Source of the DNA: CAYPUT01 sp046541715 | GTDB taxonomy: Bacteria; Spirochaetota; Spirochaetia; DSM-27196; PWMO01 | Reading direction: 5' to 3' | DNA: 9,108 nucleotides | Assembly (NCBI GenBank): GCA_046541715.1 | Contig: JBKHCS010000117.1 | Span: forward strand, 1-9,108 | Shown: one piece after another, positions 1 through 6,142 of the stretch | Layout: every line of letters begins with the position of its first letter | How positions within the stretch are numbered: position 1 is the stretch's first letter | Translations under genes and position numbers: made by a program | The notes under the pieces: generated by a model | The model's input: the letters and a program-made list of their open reading frames with translations, nothing else | What the model was told of the DNA's origin: nothing | Database searches by the model: none

Positions 1-63
1 AGACACCAAGACCATAACGGCGACGCTCATCAACAGGGCAACCAAGCGACGAAGCATCTTCAT
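1..63 (-). CDS. Start of an exported protein, cut by the window edge
   Basis: Twenty-one codons are visible and run open to the left edge. The peptide begins MKMLRR and continues as an unbroken hydrophobic stretch (residues 7-21, rich in Leu, Val, Ala and Met), which is the n-region plus h-region of a Sec or lipoprotein signal peptide. Start choice: an AGGAGG Shine-Dalgarno sequence lies 4 nt before the first ATG and 10 nt before a second in-frame ATG (57-55), so either may be used. The gene begins 12 nt after the stop of the FecR-domain gene on the same strand and is therefore probably the next gene of the same operon. No function can be given because the mature part is outside the window. 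Confidence 0.72.
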   Translation of the reverse strand, partial: MKMLRRLVALLMSVAVMVLVS

Positions 64-67
64 AAAG

Positions 68-73
68 CCTCCT
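68..73 (-). promoter_or_regulatory. Shine-Dalgarno sequence of the edge gene
   Basis: The minus strand reads AGGAGG, a perfect Shine-Dalgarno core. It sits in the 12-nt gap after the FecR gene's stop codon and just before the ATG at 63. It is the main evidence that a real gene starts here, because the visible reading frame is only 21 codons long. Confidence 0.7.
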
Positions 74-75
74 AA

Positions 76-1107
76 CTAAAGGTCTGTCGGCACCAACTGC
101 GGCACGACGAACTCTTCGAACTCGTGTAAAGCCTGACTGTACTCGGCAAGAAAACCCCGGTACTCTGGGGCATCCGAATCCGTTAGGTAGCGGGCCTTCA
201 CTTGCGTGTAGACCCTAGAGACCACAAACCGCCGAAGTGAAAGCGCCGAAAGGGCATAGTATCGCAAATTCACCAAGGTCACCAGCGTACGCTCTCGTGC
301 GGGCAGAAACTCTTCCTCCCGGAGCCGGTCCAGTTCTTGCTGGTTTCCATCGGCTCTGGCTCTTTCGACCTCTTCCTGAAGCCGTTGAAACTCCGCCCGA
401 TACTGCTGATATTCCGGCTGAAGCTGTTGGATTTGCTGGTTGAAGTATCCGAGTCGCTCACGAAGGCGGGACATGCCCTCGACGGGATCGCTCATGAACG
501 CATCGAGGCGGTCCTGGTTCCACGTGCTGAAATCAAGCTCCCGTCCAACCCGAGAAAATTTCTCCCCCGGAGGCCCTCCCGCGGGGACTTCGACGCCCTC
601 CCCATCGGTCAACGAAACCATAGAACCCGCGGCCTCGACATCCACCAGACCCGAGTCCACTAAAAACAGCGCCGAGCCGTCGGAGCCCGCGTAGACCGTC
701 AGTTCCGTGCCCCGGATGCCGGCGACCGTGGCGGGGGTCGCGAGGCGGGGCTCCCGGCCGGTTATCCGGTCGAACCGGAACGCGACCGAGCCGACTGCGG
801 TGGACAAGACGGTTTGGGTTTCGCCGTCCTCTTCGACTTCCTGCATGGTAAAGACCGTGTCGGCGGCGACCCGGATGGTGTTGCCGCTTCCCTGCTCGAG
901 CTCCACGTAGTCCGTCCGGCCGGTTACCACCGAGTCGCCCGGGCGCACCAGGTCGCCGAAATCGAGCTCAAGGCGCCCGCCTGAGGATTCCTTGAGCTCC
1001 GGGTAGCCCTCGAGATAGACGACGTCCGCCTGCTGGGCGAAGGCCGGCCCGGCCGCTAACAGAAACAGGGCGCCGCCGAAGGCGGCCGCCCGAAAGTGAG
1101 TCTTCAT
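76..1107 (-). CDS. Secreted FecR-domain protein with coiled-coil tail
   Basis: A 343-residue exported protein if the ATG at 1107 is used; a GTG directly before it (1110) is the alternative. AAAGGGG lies 8 nt before the ATG. Residues 1-24 form a clear signal peptide (MKTHFR, hydrophobic core, then AGPAFA before QQ). Residues about 28-160 form a FecR domain, with the diagnostic TPATVAGIRGTEL motif at 124-136, preceded by the usual PGDSV and RFDR segments. Residues about 210-270 are rich in Gln, Glu, Leu and Arg with heptad-like spacing, indicating a coiled coil, and further charged helix continues to the C-terminus. No transmembrane anti-sigma segment is present, so this is a stand-alone periplasmic or surface FecR protein and not a classical FecR regulator. 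The gene overlaps the stop of the lipoprotein gene by one base (TGATG). Base composition falls sharply within the gene, near codon 139. Its ligand and role are unknown. Confidence 0.88.
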   Translation of the reverse strand: MKTHFRAAAFGGALFLLAAGPAFAQQADVVYLEGYPELKESSGGRLELDFGDLVRPGDSVVTGRTDYVELEQGSGNTIRVAADTVFTMQEVEEDGETQTVLSTAVGSVAFRFDRITGREPRLATPATVAGIRGTELTVYAGSDGSALFLVDSGLVDVEAAGSMVSLTDGEGVEVPAGGPPGEKFSRVGRELDFSTWNQDRLDAFMSDPVEGMSRLRERLGYFNQQIQQLQPEYQQYRAEFQRLQEEVERARADGNQQELDRLREEEFLPARERTLVTLVNLRYYALSALSLRRFVVSRVYTQVKARYLTDSDAPEYRGFLAEYSQALHEFEEFVVPQLVPTDL

Positions 1108-1559
1108 CACATCGGCCCCTTTAATCCGAAGACCATCGGATAGCCCTTCTGTTTGTCGCCGAGGAGCAGCAGAAAGCCCCCGAGGTCGCTGTCGATCTCC
1201 ACGATGGTGCCGTCTTCGGCGAGATACTGCTGAAAGTAGACGTCCATCTCGAAGGTGTCGCCGAACTCGCGGTAGCTCGTCGAGGCTACCGGGTCGATCC
1301 GGCGGATGTCGGCGTCGTCGAAGGCCAGGCCCGCGTCGACGAGGCCCCGCCAGAGGGAGGCGACATCACCCTCGAGGGCGATAATCTCCTGATCGAGGAC
1401 GAAAGGCACCGACGAGAGCTCGACGAGCTTCTCGACGTCGCCGTCGTTGACCAGGCGGATAACCGATTCTATTCTCCGCTCCCGCTGCGCCACCGGGACG
1501 GTGGCACAGGCGGAAACGAAGAACGTTACGAGGAGAAAGAGCCCTAGTGATCGCATCAT
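1107..1559 (-). CDS. Small lipoprotein of unknown function
   Basis: This encodes about 150 residues. The N-terminus MMRSLG is followed by a hydrophobic core and the lipobox VSAC with Cys18, so it should be a diacylglyceryl-modified lipoprotein. The mature domain (about 130 residues) has no motif I recognise. The pattern of a helical start (IESVIRLVNDGDVEKLVELS) followed by PFVLDQEI and beta-like segments loosely resembles NTF2-like folds, but that is only an impression. Start choice: the reading frame opens at a TTG at 1598, with further ATGs at 1574, 1559 and 1556. I prefer 1559 or 1556, because GGAG lies 4 and 7 nt upstream and the signal peptide then has normal length. The ATG at 1574 has GGGGAGG only 2 nt away. 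The gene overlaps the FecR gene by one base, suggesting coupled translation and perhaps a shared envelope role. Confidence 0.8.
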   Translation of the reverse strand: MMRSLGLFLLVTFFVSACATVPVAQRERRIESVIRLVNDGDVEKLVELSSVPFVLDQEIIALEGDVASLWRGLVDAGLAFDDADIRRIDPVASTSYREFGDTFEMDVYFQQYLAEDGTIVEIDSDLGGFLLLLGDKQKGYPMVFGLKGPM

Positions 1560-1594
1560 GCTACTCCGAATCATAGCCTCCCCGGGAGGCGATT

Positions 1595-2422
1595 TCAATC
1601 AAAATCCACAATCCGCGGGACTCCGGCGGCGTATTCCGCGAGGTAGGCGTCGTAGGCCCGGCGGATCTCGCCGATAACCGGCGGAATATCGTACTCCGCC
1701 TCGTCCACCTGCCGGAGGGGCATGATCTTGGTTGAGGTGCTCGTAAGAAAGAGCCCCTCCCAGGCGCCGAGGCCCTCCGCCGGAAGGGTACGCTCCTCGA
1801 GGGGGATGCCGAGCTCTCGGATGACCTCCGATACGGTCTGCTTCGTGACCCCTGCGAGGACCTGGTATGCCGGGGGCGTGTAAACTCTCCGGCCGTCGGT
1901 GGCAAAGAGGTTGGTCCGGGTGCCCTCGGTGACTTCGCCGTGGCGGTTGACGAGAAGCGCATCGTAGGCGCCGGCGTCCCTGGCCTTTCGAAAGGCGATG
2001 GTGCTTACGAGCATGCTCAAGGACTTGGCCTGGGGGTAGAAGCGCTCCCCCTCGAAGGTAATCGCCCTGCCCCCGGCTTTGAGGTCGCTTCGCGTGGGAA
2101 ACAGCGGCGGAAGGGTCATGACGTAGAGCCGGGGGCCGATGAGCAATACCTTGACGTTGCAGTCTGCAACGCCGTTTGCCCGGACAAGCGCAACGACGGC
2201 GTCCACGACCTGCCCCGGGCGCCAGGGGTGCTCCATGCCGATAACCGACGCGGAGAAAAAGAGGCGTTCCTCGTGGCGCTCGGCGAAGAACAACACGCCC
2301 TTTCGCACCTTGAGGGTCTCGTAGACGCCGTAGCCGTAGGCGAAGTCGATGTCGTCTATTCCGACGGTGGCTTCTTCCGCAGGAATGAGCGCGGCGTCCA
2401 CCGAGGCAAAGGCTCCTACCAC
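1595..2422 (-). CDS. Class IV PLP-dependent aminotransferase
   Basis: A 275-residue protein of the fold-type IV PLP family, which includes branched-chain aminotransferase, D-amino-acid aminotransferase and aminodeoxychorismate lyase. Visible family features are DFAYGYGVYETLKV (26-39), the HEERL segment with Arg53 (50-54), the probable PLP-binding lysine Lys133 in AKSLSM, the HGEVTEGTRTNLF block with Glu166 (161-173), GVTKQTV (191-197) and LFLTSTSTKIMPL (224-236). Length is normal. The lysine region lacks the more common Asn-Tyr after the lysine, and the substrate-gating region (about 90-105, VKVLLIGPRLYVM) matches neither the BCAT nor the DAAT signature that I know, so the substrate is not assigned. 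The GTG start lies 2 nt after the ppk stop and has no strong Shine-Dalgarno sequence, so translation probably depends on coupling to ppk. A later GTG (codon 8) is a less likely start. Confidence 0.9.
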   Translation of the reverse strand: MVGAFASVDAALIPAEEATVGIDDIDFAYGYGVYETLKVRKGVLFFAERHEERLFFSASVIGMEHPWRPGQVVDAVVALVRANGVADCNVKVLLIGPRLYVMTLPPLFPTRSDLKAGGRAITFEGERFYPQAKSLSMLVSTIAFRKARDAGAYDALLVNRHGEVTEGTRTNLFATDGRRVYTPPAYQVLAGVTKQTVSEVIRELGIPLEERTLPAEGLGAWEGLFLTSTSTKIMPLRQVDEAEYDIPPVIGEIRRAYDAYLAEYAAGVPRIVDFD

Positions 2423-2424
2423 GA

Positions 2425-4581
2425 CTACCGCCGCCGGGGCCGGGGACCAGGGCGTTCCGGCGCTTTGCGCCGGACGGTGAACTCCTTCTTACTCGCTTCG
2501 GCGGTCTCCTCGGCGGAGGCCTGGGCCTGCGTGTAGAAGTACTCCTGGGCGCGGAAAGGCTTCTCCCCGGGGCGCGGTTTGACCGGGTGGTAGGCGCCGG
2601 TGTGGTCGAGCTCGTAGGCGTTCTGGTTGTCCCGGAAAAAGACGCCGAAGGCTTCGATAATCCGCCGTCTCTCGGCCGGCTCCTCTATCGGGAAGGCCAG
2701 CTCTATCCGGCGGTCGAGATTCCGGGGCATCCAGTCGGCACTGGCGCAGTAGACCTCGTCGGCGCCGCCGTTCCGGAAGTAGTAGGTCCTCGCGTGCTCG
2801 AGAAAGCGGTCGACGATGCTGGTAACCCGGATGTTCTCGCTCCGGCCCGGAACGCCCGGGACGAGCATGCAGATCCCCCGGATGTTCAGTGCGATTCTGA
2901 CCCCCTTCTGGGAAGCCTCGTAGAGGGCAGTGATGACCTCCGGGTCCGCGAGGCTGTTTAGTTTAGCGTAGATGACGCCCTCCTCCCCGGATTCCGCCCG
3001 TTTCGCTTCCCGGGCGATCATCTGCAGGAGCTTGCTCTTGAGCCCCGTGGGGGCCATCGAAAGCTTCGAGAGGTTCGGGATGGCCGAGTAGCCGGTTATC
3101 GCGTTAAAGAAGATGCCGACCTCGTAGGCCAGATCGTCCCGGCAGGTGAAGTAGCCGAAGTCGGTGTAGAGGCGGGCCGTCTTGTCGTTGTAGTTGCCGG
3201 TTCCGAGGTGCATGTAGCGCCGGATTCCGTCCGGTTCCCGGCGGACGATGAGCAGGGCCTTTGCGTGGACTTTGAGCCGGGCGATGCCGTAGATAACGAT
3301 GACTCCGGCCCGTTCGAGGCGCTGGGCCCATCCGATGTTGCGCTCCTCGTCGAACCGGGCCTTGAGCTCGACGAGGACCGTAACCTGTTTGCCTTGCTCC
3401 GCGGCGGTCTCGAGGGCCCGGATAATCGGCGAGTCTCCGCTCGTACGATAGAGAGTCATCTTGATGGCCAGGACCCCCGAATCCCGGGAAGCCTCCTGGA
3501 GCAGGCGGACGACGGGCTCGAAGGACTCGTAAGGATGATGCAAGAGGATGTCCCGCCGGCGGATGGCGTCCCAGAGGCTTTCGTCCTCAGATAAGGACCG
3601 GGGGGCCGACGGGGGCCAGGGCTCCTCCCGGAGATGCTCGAACCCGGCGATGGAGGTCAGGGGCATGAGGCTCCCGAGGTCTAAGGGGTTCGGCTTCTCG
3701 TAGACCTCCCAAGGCTCGAGGCCGAGGCTCGCCCGGAGGCGCTCGGTGAGGAGCACGGTGTTCTCGCTGACGGCAAGGCGAACCGCCGCGGAGTGCTCCC
3801 GGTGCTCGAGGACCTGCTCCATCGCCTGGACGAAGTCTTCGTCCCGGTCCTCGTCGACGCCGAGGTCGGCGTCCCGGACCACCCGGAAAATCGCGGACTC
3901 GACCACCCGGTACCCGGGGAAAAGGCTCCCCCCGTAGTGGACCACCAGGTGGTCCAAGAGGGTAAAGGAGACGCTGTTGTCCTCTTCCGGGAGGTAGAGA
4001 ATCCGCTCGAGGGAGGGGGGAAGCTGGACGATCGCGAGGGCCGGCTCTTCTCCGCGGTCTCCCTGGTCGAGAGGCCCGGCGGAATCGCCCTCCTCCTCCA
4101 AGAGGAAAGCGCCGTGAATCCGCATGTTCCCCGAGACGCGAAGCTCCTCCCCGGGGGCGCACCGGACCGGCGTTAACACCGGGGCGACCTCCCGGTCGAA
4201 GCGCTCCTTGGTAAAGGTCCGCTGGGTCGGGCTCCACTCCGTCGGACCCTTGAGAGCGAGCCCCTCTTTTCGCAGCTGCGGTAGAAGCTCCTCCCGGAAG
4301 AACCGGTACTTCTGCTCCACGATGCGATGGACCTCCTCGGAGATTCTCTTGAGCTGCGTCTCGGGGCTCAGGCCCGCGGGGTCCGAGATGTAGCGCTCCC
4401 CGAGGAGCTGCCGCTTGAGCCCCGCCACCCGAACCATAAAGAACTCGTCGAAGTTGGAGGCCACGATACAGAGGAACTTGAGCCGCTCGAGGAGGGGCAG
4501 GCTTGGGCTTTCGGCCGCCCAAAGCACCCGCTCGTTAAAGGCTATCCAGCTGAGCTCCCGGTTAAAGAATGGCGTCTCCAT
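2425..4581 (-). CDS. ppk1: Polyphosphate kinase PPK1
   Basis: A 718-residue PPK1 enzyme, which polymerises the gamma-phosphate of ATP into inorganic polyphosphate and can run in reverse. The N domain opens with FFNRELSWIAFNERVL (5-20), followed by the ASNFDEFFMVRV block. The middle domain includes LFPGYRVVESAIFRVVRDADL (about 220-240). The C1 domain has the HHPYESF segment (348-354) and RLKVHAK, whose His439 corresponds to the histidine phosphorylated during catalysis. HLGTGNYNDKTARLYTDFG (458-476) follows. The C2 domain has NIRGICMLVPGVPGRSENI and DRFLEHAR, with the second conserved His596. All key residues appear present. After the usual AQEYFYTQAQ end there is an extra tail (about 689-718) ending in a strongly basic Arg/Pro stretch. 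The ATG has a GGAGG site 6 nt upstream. It follows the exopolyphosphatase gene after 31 bp, which supports a polyphosphate metabolism operon. Confidence 0.97.
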   Translation of the reverse strand: METPFFNRELSWIAFNERVLWAAESPSLPLLERLKFLCIVASNFDEFFMVRVAGLKRQLLGERYISDPAGLSPETQLKRISEEVHRIVEQKYRFFREELLPQLRKEGLALKGPTEWSPTQRTFTKERFDREVAPVLTPVRCAPGEELRVSGNMRIHGAFLLEEEGDSAGPLDQGDRGEEPALAIVQLPPSLERILYLPEEDNSVSFTLLDHLVVHYGGSLFPGYRVVESAIFRVVRDADLGVDEDRDEDFVQAMEQVLEHREHSAAVRLAVSENTVLLTERLRASLGLEPWEVYEKPNPLDLGSLMPLTSIAGFEHLREEPWPPSAPRSLSEDESLWDAIRRRDILLHHPYESFEPVVRLLQEASRDSGVLAIKMTLYRTSGDSPIIRALETAAEQGKQVTVLVELKARFDEERNIGWAQRLERAGVIVIYGIARLKVHAKALLIVRREPDGIRRYMHLGTGNYNDKTARLYTDFGYFTCRDDLAYEVGIFFNAITGYSAIPNLSKLSMAPTGLKSKLLQMIAREAKRAESGEEGVIYAKLNSLADPEVITALYEASQKGVRIALNIRGICMLVPGVPGRSENIRVTSIVDRFLEHARTYYFRNGGADEVYCASADWMPRNLDRRIELAFPIEEPAERRRIIEAFGVFFRDNQNAYELDHTGAYHPVKPRPGEKPFRAQEYFYTQAQASAEETAEASKKEFTVRRKAPERPGPRPRRR

Positions 4582-4587
4582 CTGTAT

Positions 4588-4592
4588 CCTCC
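4588..4592 (-). promoter_or_regulatory. Shine-Dalgarno sequence of ppk1
   Basis: The minus strand reads GGAGG, 6 nt before the ppk1 ATG. It lies between that start and the 14-bp tandem repeat that spans the ppx stop codon. Unlike the aminotransferase gene, ppk1 thus has its own strong ribosome binding site and need not depend on coupling. Confidence 0.65.
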
Positions 4593-4597
4593 GTCGT

Positions 4598-4625
4598 CCT
4601 ATTCCATGGTACCTATTCCATGGTA
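4598..4625. repeat. Perfect 14-bp tandem duplication at the ppx stop codon
   Basis: The plus strand holds two adjacent identical copies of CCTATTCCATGGTA (4598-4611 and 4612-4625). In the minus-strand mRNA the first copy read contains the last ppx codons and the stop (ACC ATG GAA TAG). The second copy lies just beyond it and repeats the same codons out of use. The duplication leaves the protein unchanged and lengthens the ppx-ppk1 spacer by 14 bp. Each copy contains the self-complementary CCATGG, so the two could pair as a 6-bp stem with an 8-nt loop around the stop codon. Confidence 0.9.
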
Positions 4626-6142
4626 ATGGAGAAGCCGAAAACTTCCTCGAACATTCCGCCCTTTAGCGAAAGGCCGTAGCGCTCGACGCTTAAGTCCCCG
4701 GTACACCGGCACCGCAAGACGGTGGTTTCGTCCCGCTGCTCGAGCTTTACCTGCTGCACCCGTTGCGAGTGACTCCGGTCGAGGGCGTCGGCGACCCGGA
4801 GGATCGCCGAGAGCTTGAGCACGTTTACCCGCTCCTCCCTCCGGAGGGCGACAAAGCTGGTGTGGGCCGAGTTGGGCATTCCCTTTCGGTGATACCGGAC
4901 GATGTGGGAGACCACCCGGATATCCGCCCCGGAGAGGCCGAAGATCTCCGAATTGGCGACGATGTATTGCCCGTGCTTGTGATGCCCGCTCGCCCGGATG
5001 TAGTTCCCAATGTCGTGAAGAATGGCGGCCACCTCGAGGAGCATCCGCTCGTGGCTGCCCATCCCGTGGTTCTCTTGAAATTGATCGAAAATCTGCAAGC
5101 TGAGTGTGGAGACATGGAGGGCATGGGCCTCGTCGTAGCGGTACTTCCGGCCGATGTTTCGGGCAGAGGCGATAACCTGGCCGTAGAACTCCTTTTCGAT
5201 TGCCTTGTTGGTACCGAGGGCGAAGCTCAAGAGGACCCCCTCGCGAATGCTGACGTCCGGGACGATAAGCTGCTCCGCCGCGGTATCCTGAAGGAAGAGC
5301 TCGATGACCATCAGCGCCGGAAGCAGCCCCTCCCCCTCGTTGTAGGTGACGTTGAGCTCCTGAACTATCTGATCCACCGACTTGCTCTGTAATCGACGGA
5401 CGAAGTCGGTAAAGGCTTCCCGGGTTACCACCGAAAAGCCCTCCCCCTCCTTGGTACCGACGTGGGAGGCCACGAGGCGGGTGTCCCCCCCGACGGCGAC
5501 GAAGTACTTGATGCGCTCCAAGGGCATCTCGGCGTTGAGGATCTCCTTGGTTACTCGGATGCTCTCCCGGAGGAACTCCATGAGTTGGGTGGAGGATTCG
5601 GGGGAGGCGGCTATCTGCTGCTCGAGGCGAATCGTCCCGATGCGCAGGCTGTGGGCCGCCGCCATCTTGCCCCGGCCGAGGAGCATGATCTCGGTTGTCC
5701 CTCCCCCGACCTCGATGATCAGACTGTTCGCCCGGGAGAAGGCGGGGCGGAGCTCCCGGACCGCGTGCTGTACCGCGAGGTAGGTTAGATGGTTCTCCTC
5801 GACCCCCTCGACGATGTCCACCCGGAAGCCGGTCTGGATAAGCACCCGGTCGAGGAAGGTATCCCGGTTTTTCGCCTCTCGGATGGCGCTGGTTGCGATA
5901 ATGCGGATGTCCTCGTCGCGTATACCCCACCCGGAGATGACTTCCCGGAAGCCCGAGAGGATGCGGATGGTCTGCCGCATCGATTCGGGGCTCAAAAAGC
6001 CGGTTACGAAGACGTCCTTTCCGAGGGCCACGGGCTTCCCGACCCGGTCGAGACGCCGCAAGCTCTCCCCCTCCCCGATCTCCGCGACGACCATCCGGAT
6101 GGCCGAAGAGCCGATGTCGATAACGGCGACCGGTTTCTTCAC
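4613..6142 (-). CDS. ppx: Ppx/GppA family exopolyphosphatase with HD domain
   Basis: A 509-residue Ppx/GppA phosphatase. The first half is the actin-like ASKHA fold: the phosphate-1 loop is VIDIGSSAIRMVVAEI (7-22), the probable catalytic Glu lies in EGVEEN (112-117), and the phosphate-2 loop is EVGGGTTEIML (144-154). A later glycine segment VAVGGDTR (215-222) closes the second lobe. The C-terminal part (about 335-465) is an HD-type helical domain with HALHV, LHDIGNYI (His376-Asp377), HHKHG and the VRYHRKG segment, as in long Ppx/GppA proteins. The enzyme removes terminal phosphate from polyphosphate or hydrolyses pppGpp to ppGpp; the adjacent ppk1 favours the former. The GTG start overlaps the ROK gene's stop by 4 bp (GTGA) and has GAGGAG 5 nt upstream, so translation of the two is likely coupled. 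Length is typical of the two-domain form. Confidence 0.94.
   Translation of the reverse strand: MKKPVAVIDIGSSAIRMVVAEIGEGESLRRLDRVGKPVALGKDVFVTGFLSPESMRQTIRILSGFREVISGWGIRDEDIRIIATSAIREAKNRDTFLDRVLIQTGFRVDIVEGVEENHLTYLAVQHAVRELRPAFSRANSLIIEVGGGTTEIMLLGRGKMAAAHSLRIGTIRLEQQIAASPESSTQLMEFLRESIRVTKEILNAEMPLERIKYFVAVGGDTRLVASHVGTKEGEGFSVVTREAFTDFVRRLQSKSVDQIVQELNVTYNEGEGLLPALMVIELFLQDTAAEQLIVPDVSIREGVLLSFALGTNKAIEKEFYGQVIASARNIGRKYRYDEAHALHVSTLSLQIFDQFQENHGMGSHERMLLEVAAILHDIGNYIRASGHHKHGQYIVANSEIFGLSGADIRVVSHIVRYHRKGMPNSAHTSFVALRREERVNVLKLSAILRVADALDRSHSQRVQQVKLEQRDETTVLRCRCTGDLSVERYGLSLKGGMFEEVFGFSITME

Noticed and set aside
76..1107. FecR protein as an anti-sigma regulator of an iron-transport sigma factor
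   Set aside because: There is no ECF sigma factor or TonB receptor nearby, no cytoplasmic anti-sigma domain and no internal membrane helix. A cleavable signal peptide and a coiled-coil tail indicate a secreted protein.
1940..2536. Plus-strand open frame of 198 codons antisense to the aminotransferase and the end of ppk1
   Set aside because: It has no recognisable domain, no ribosome binding site that I can see, and crosses the junction of two well-supported genes.
3587..4522. Long minus-strand open frame of 311 codons overlapping ppk1
   Set aside because: Its translation is dominated by Arg, Gly and Pro and lacks any domain, while the overlapping frame is a complete PPK1. It is an out-of-frame shadow produced by high G+C.
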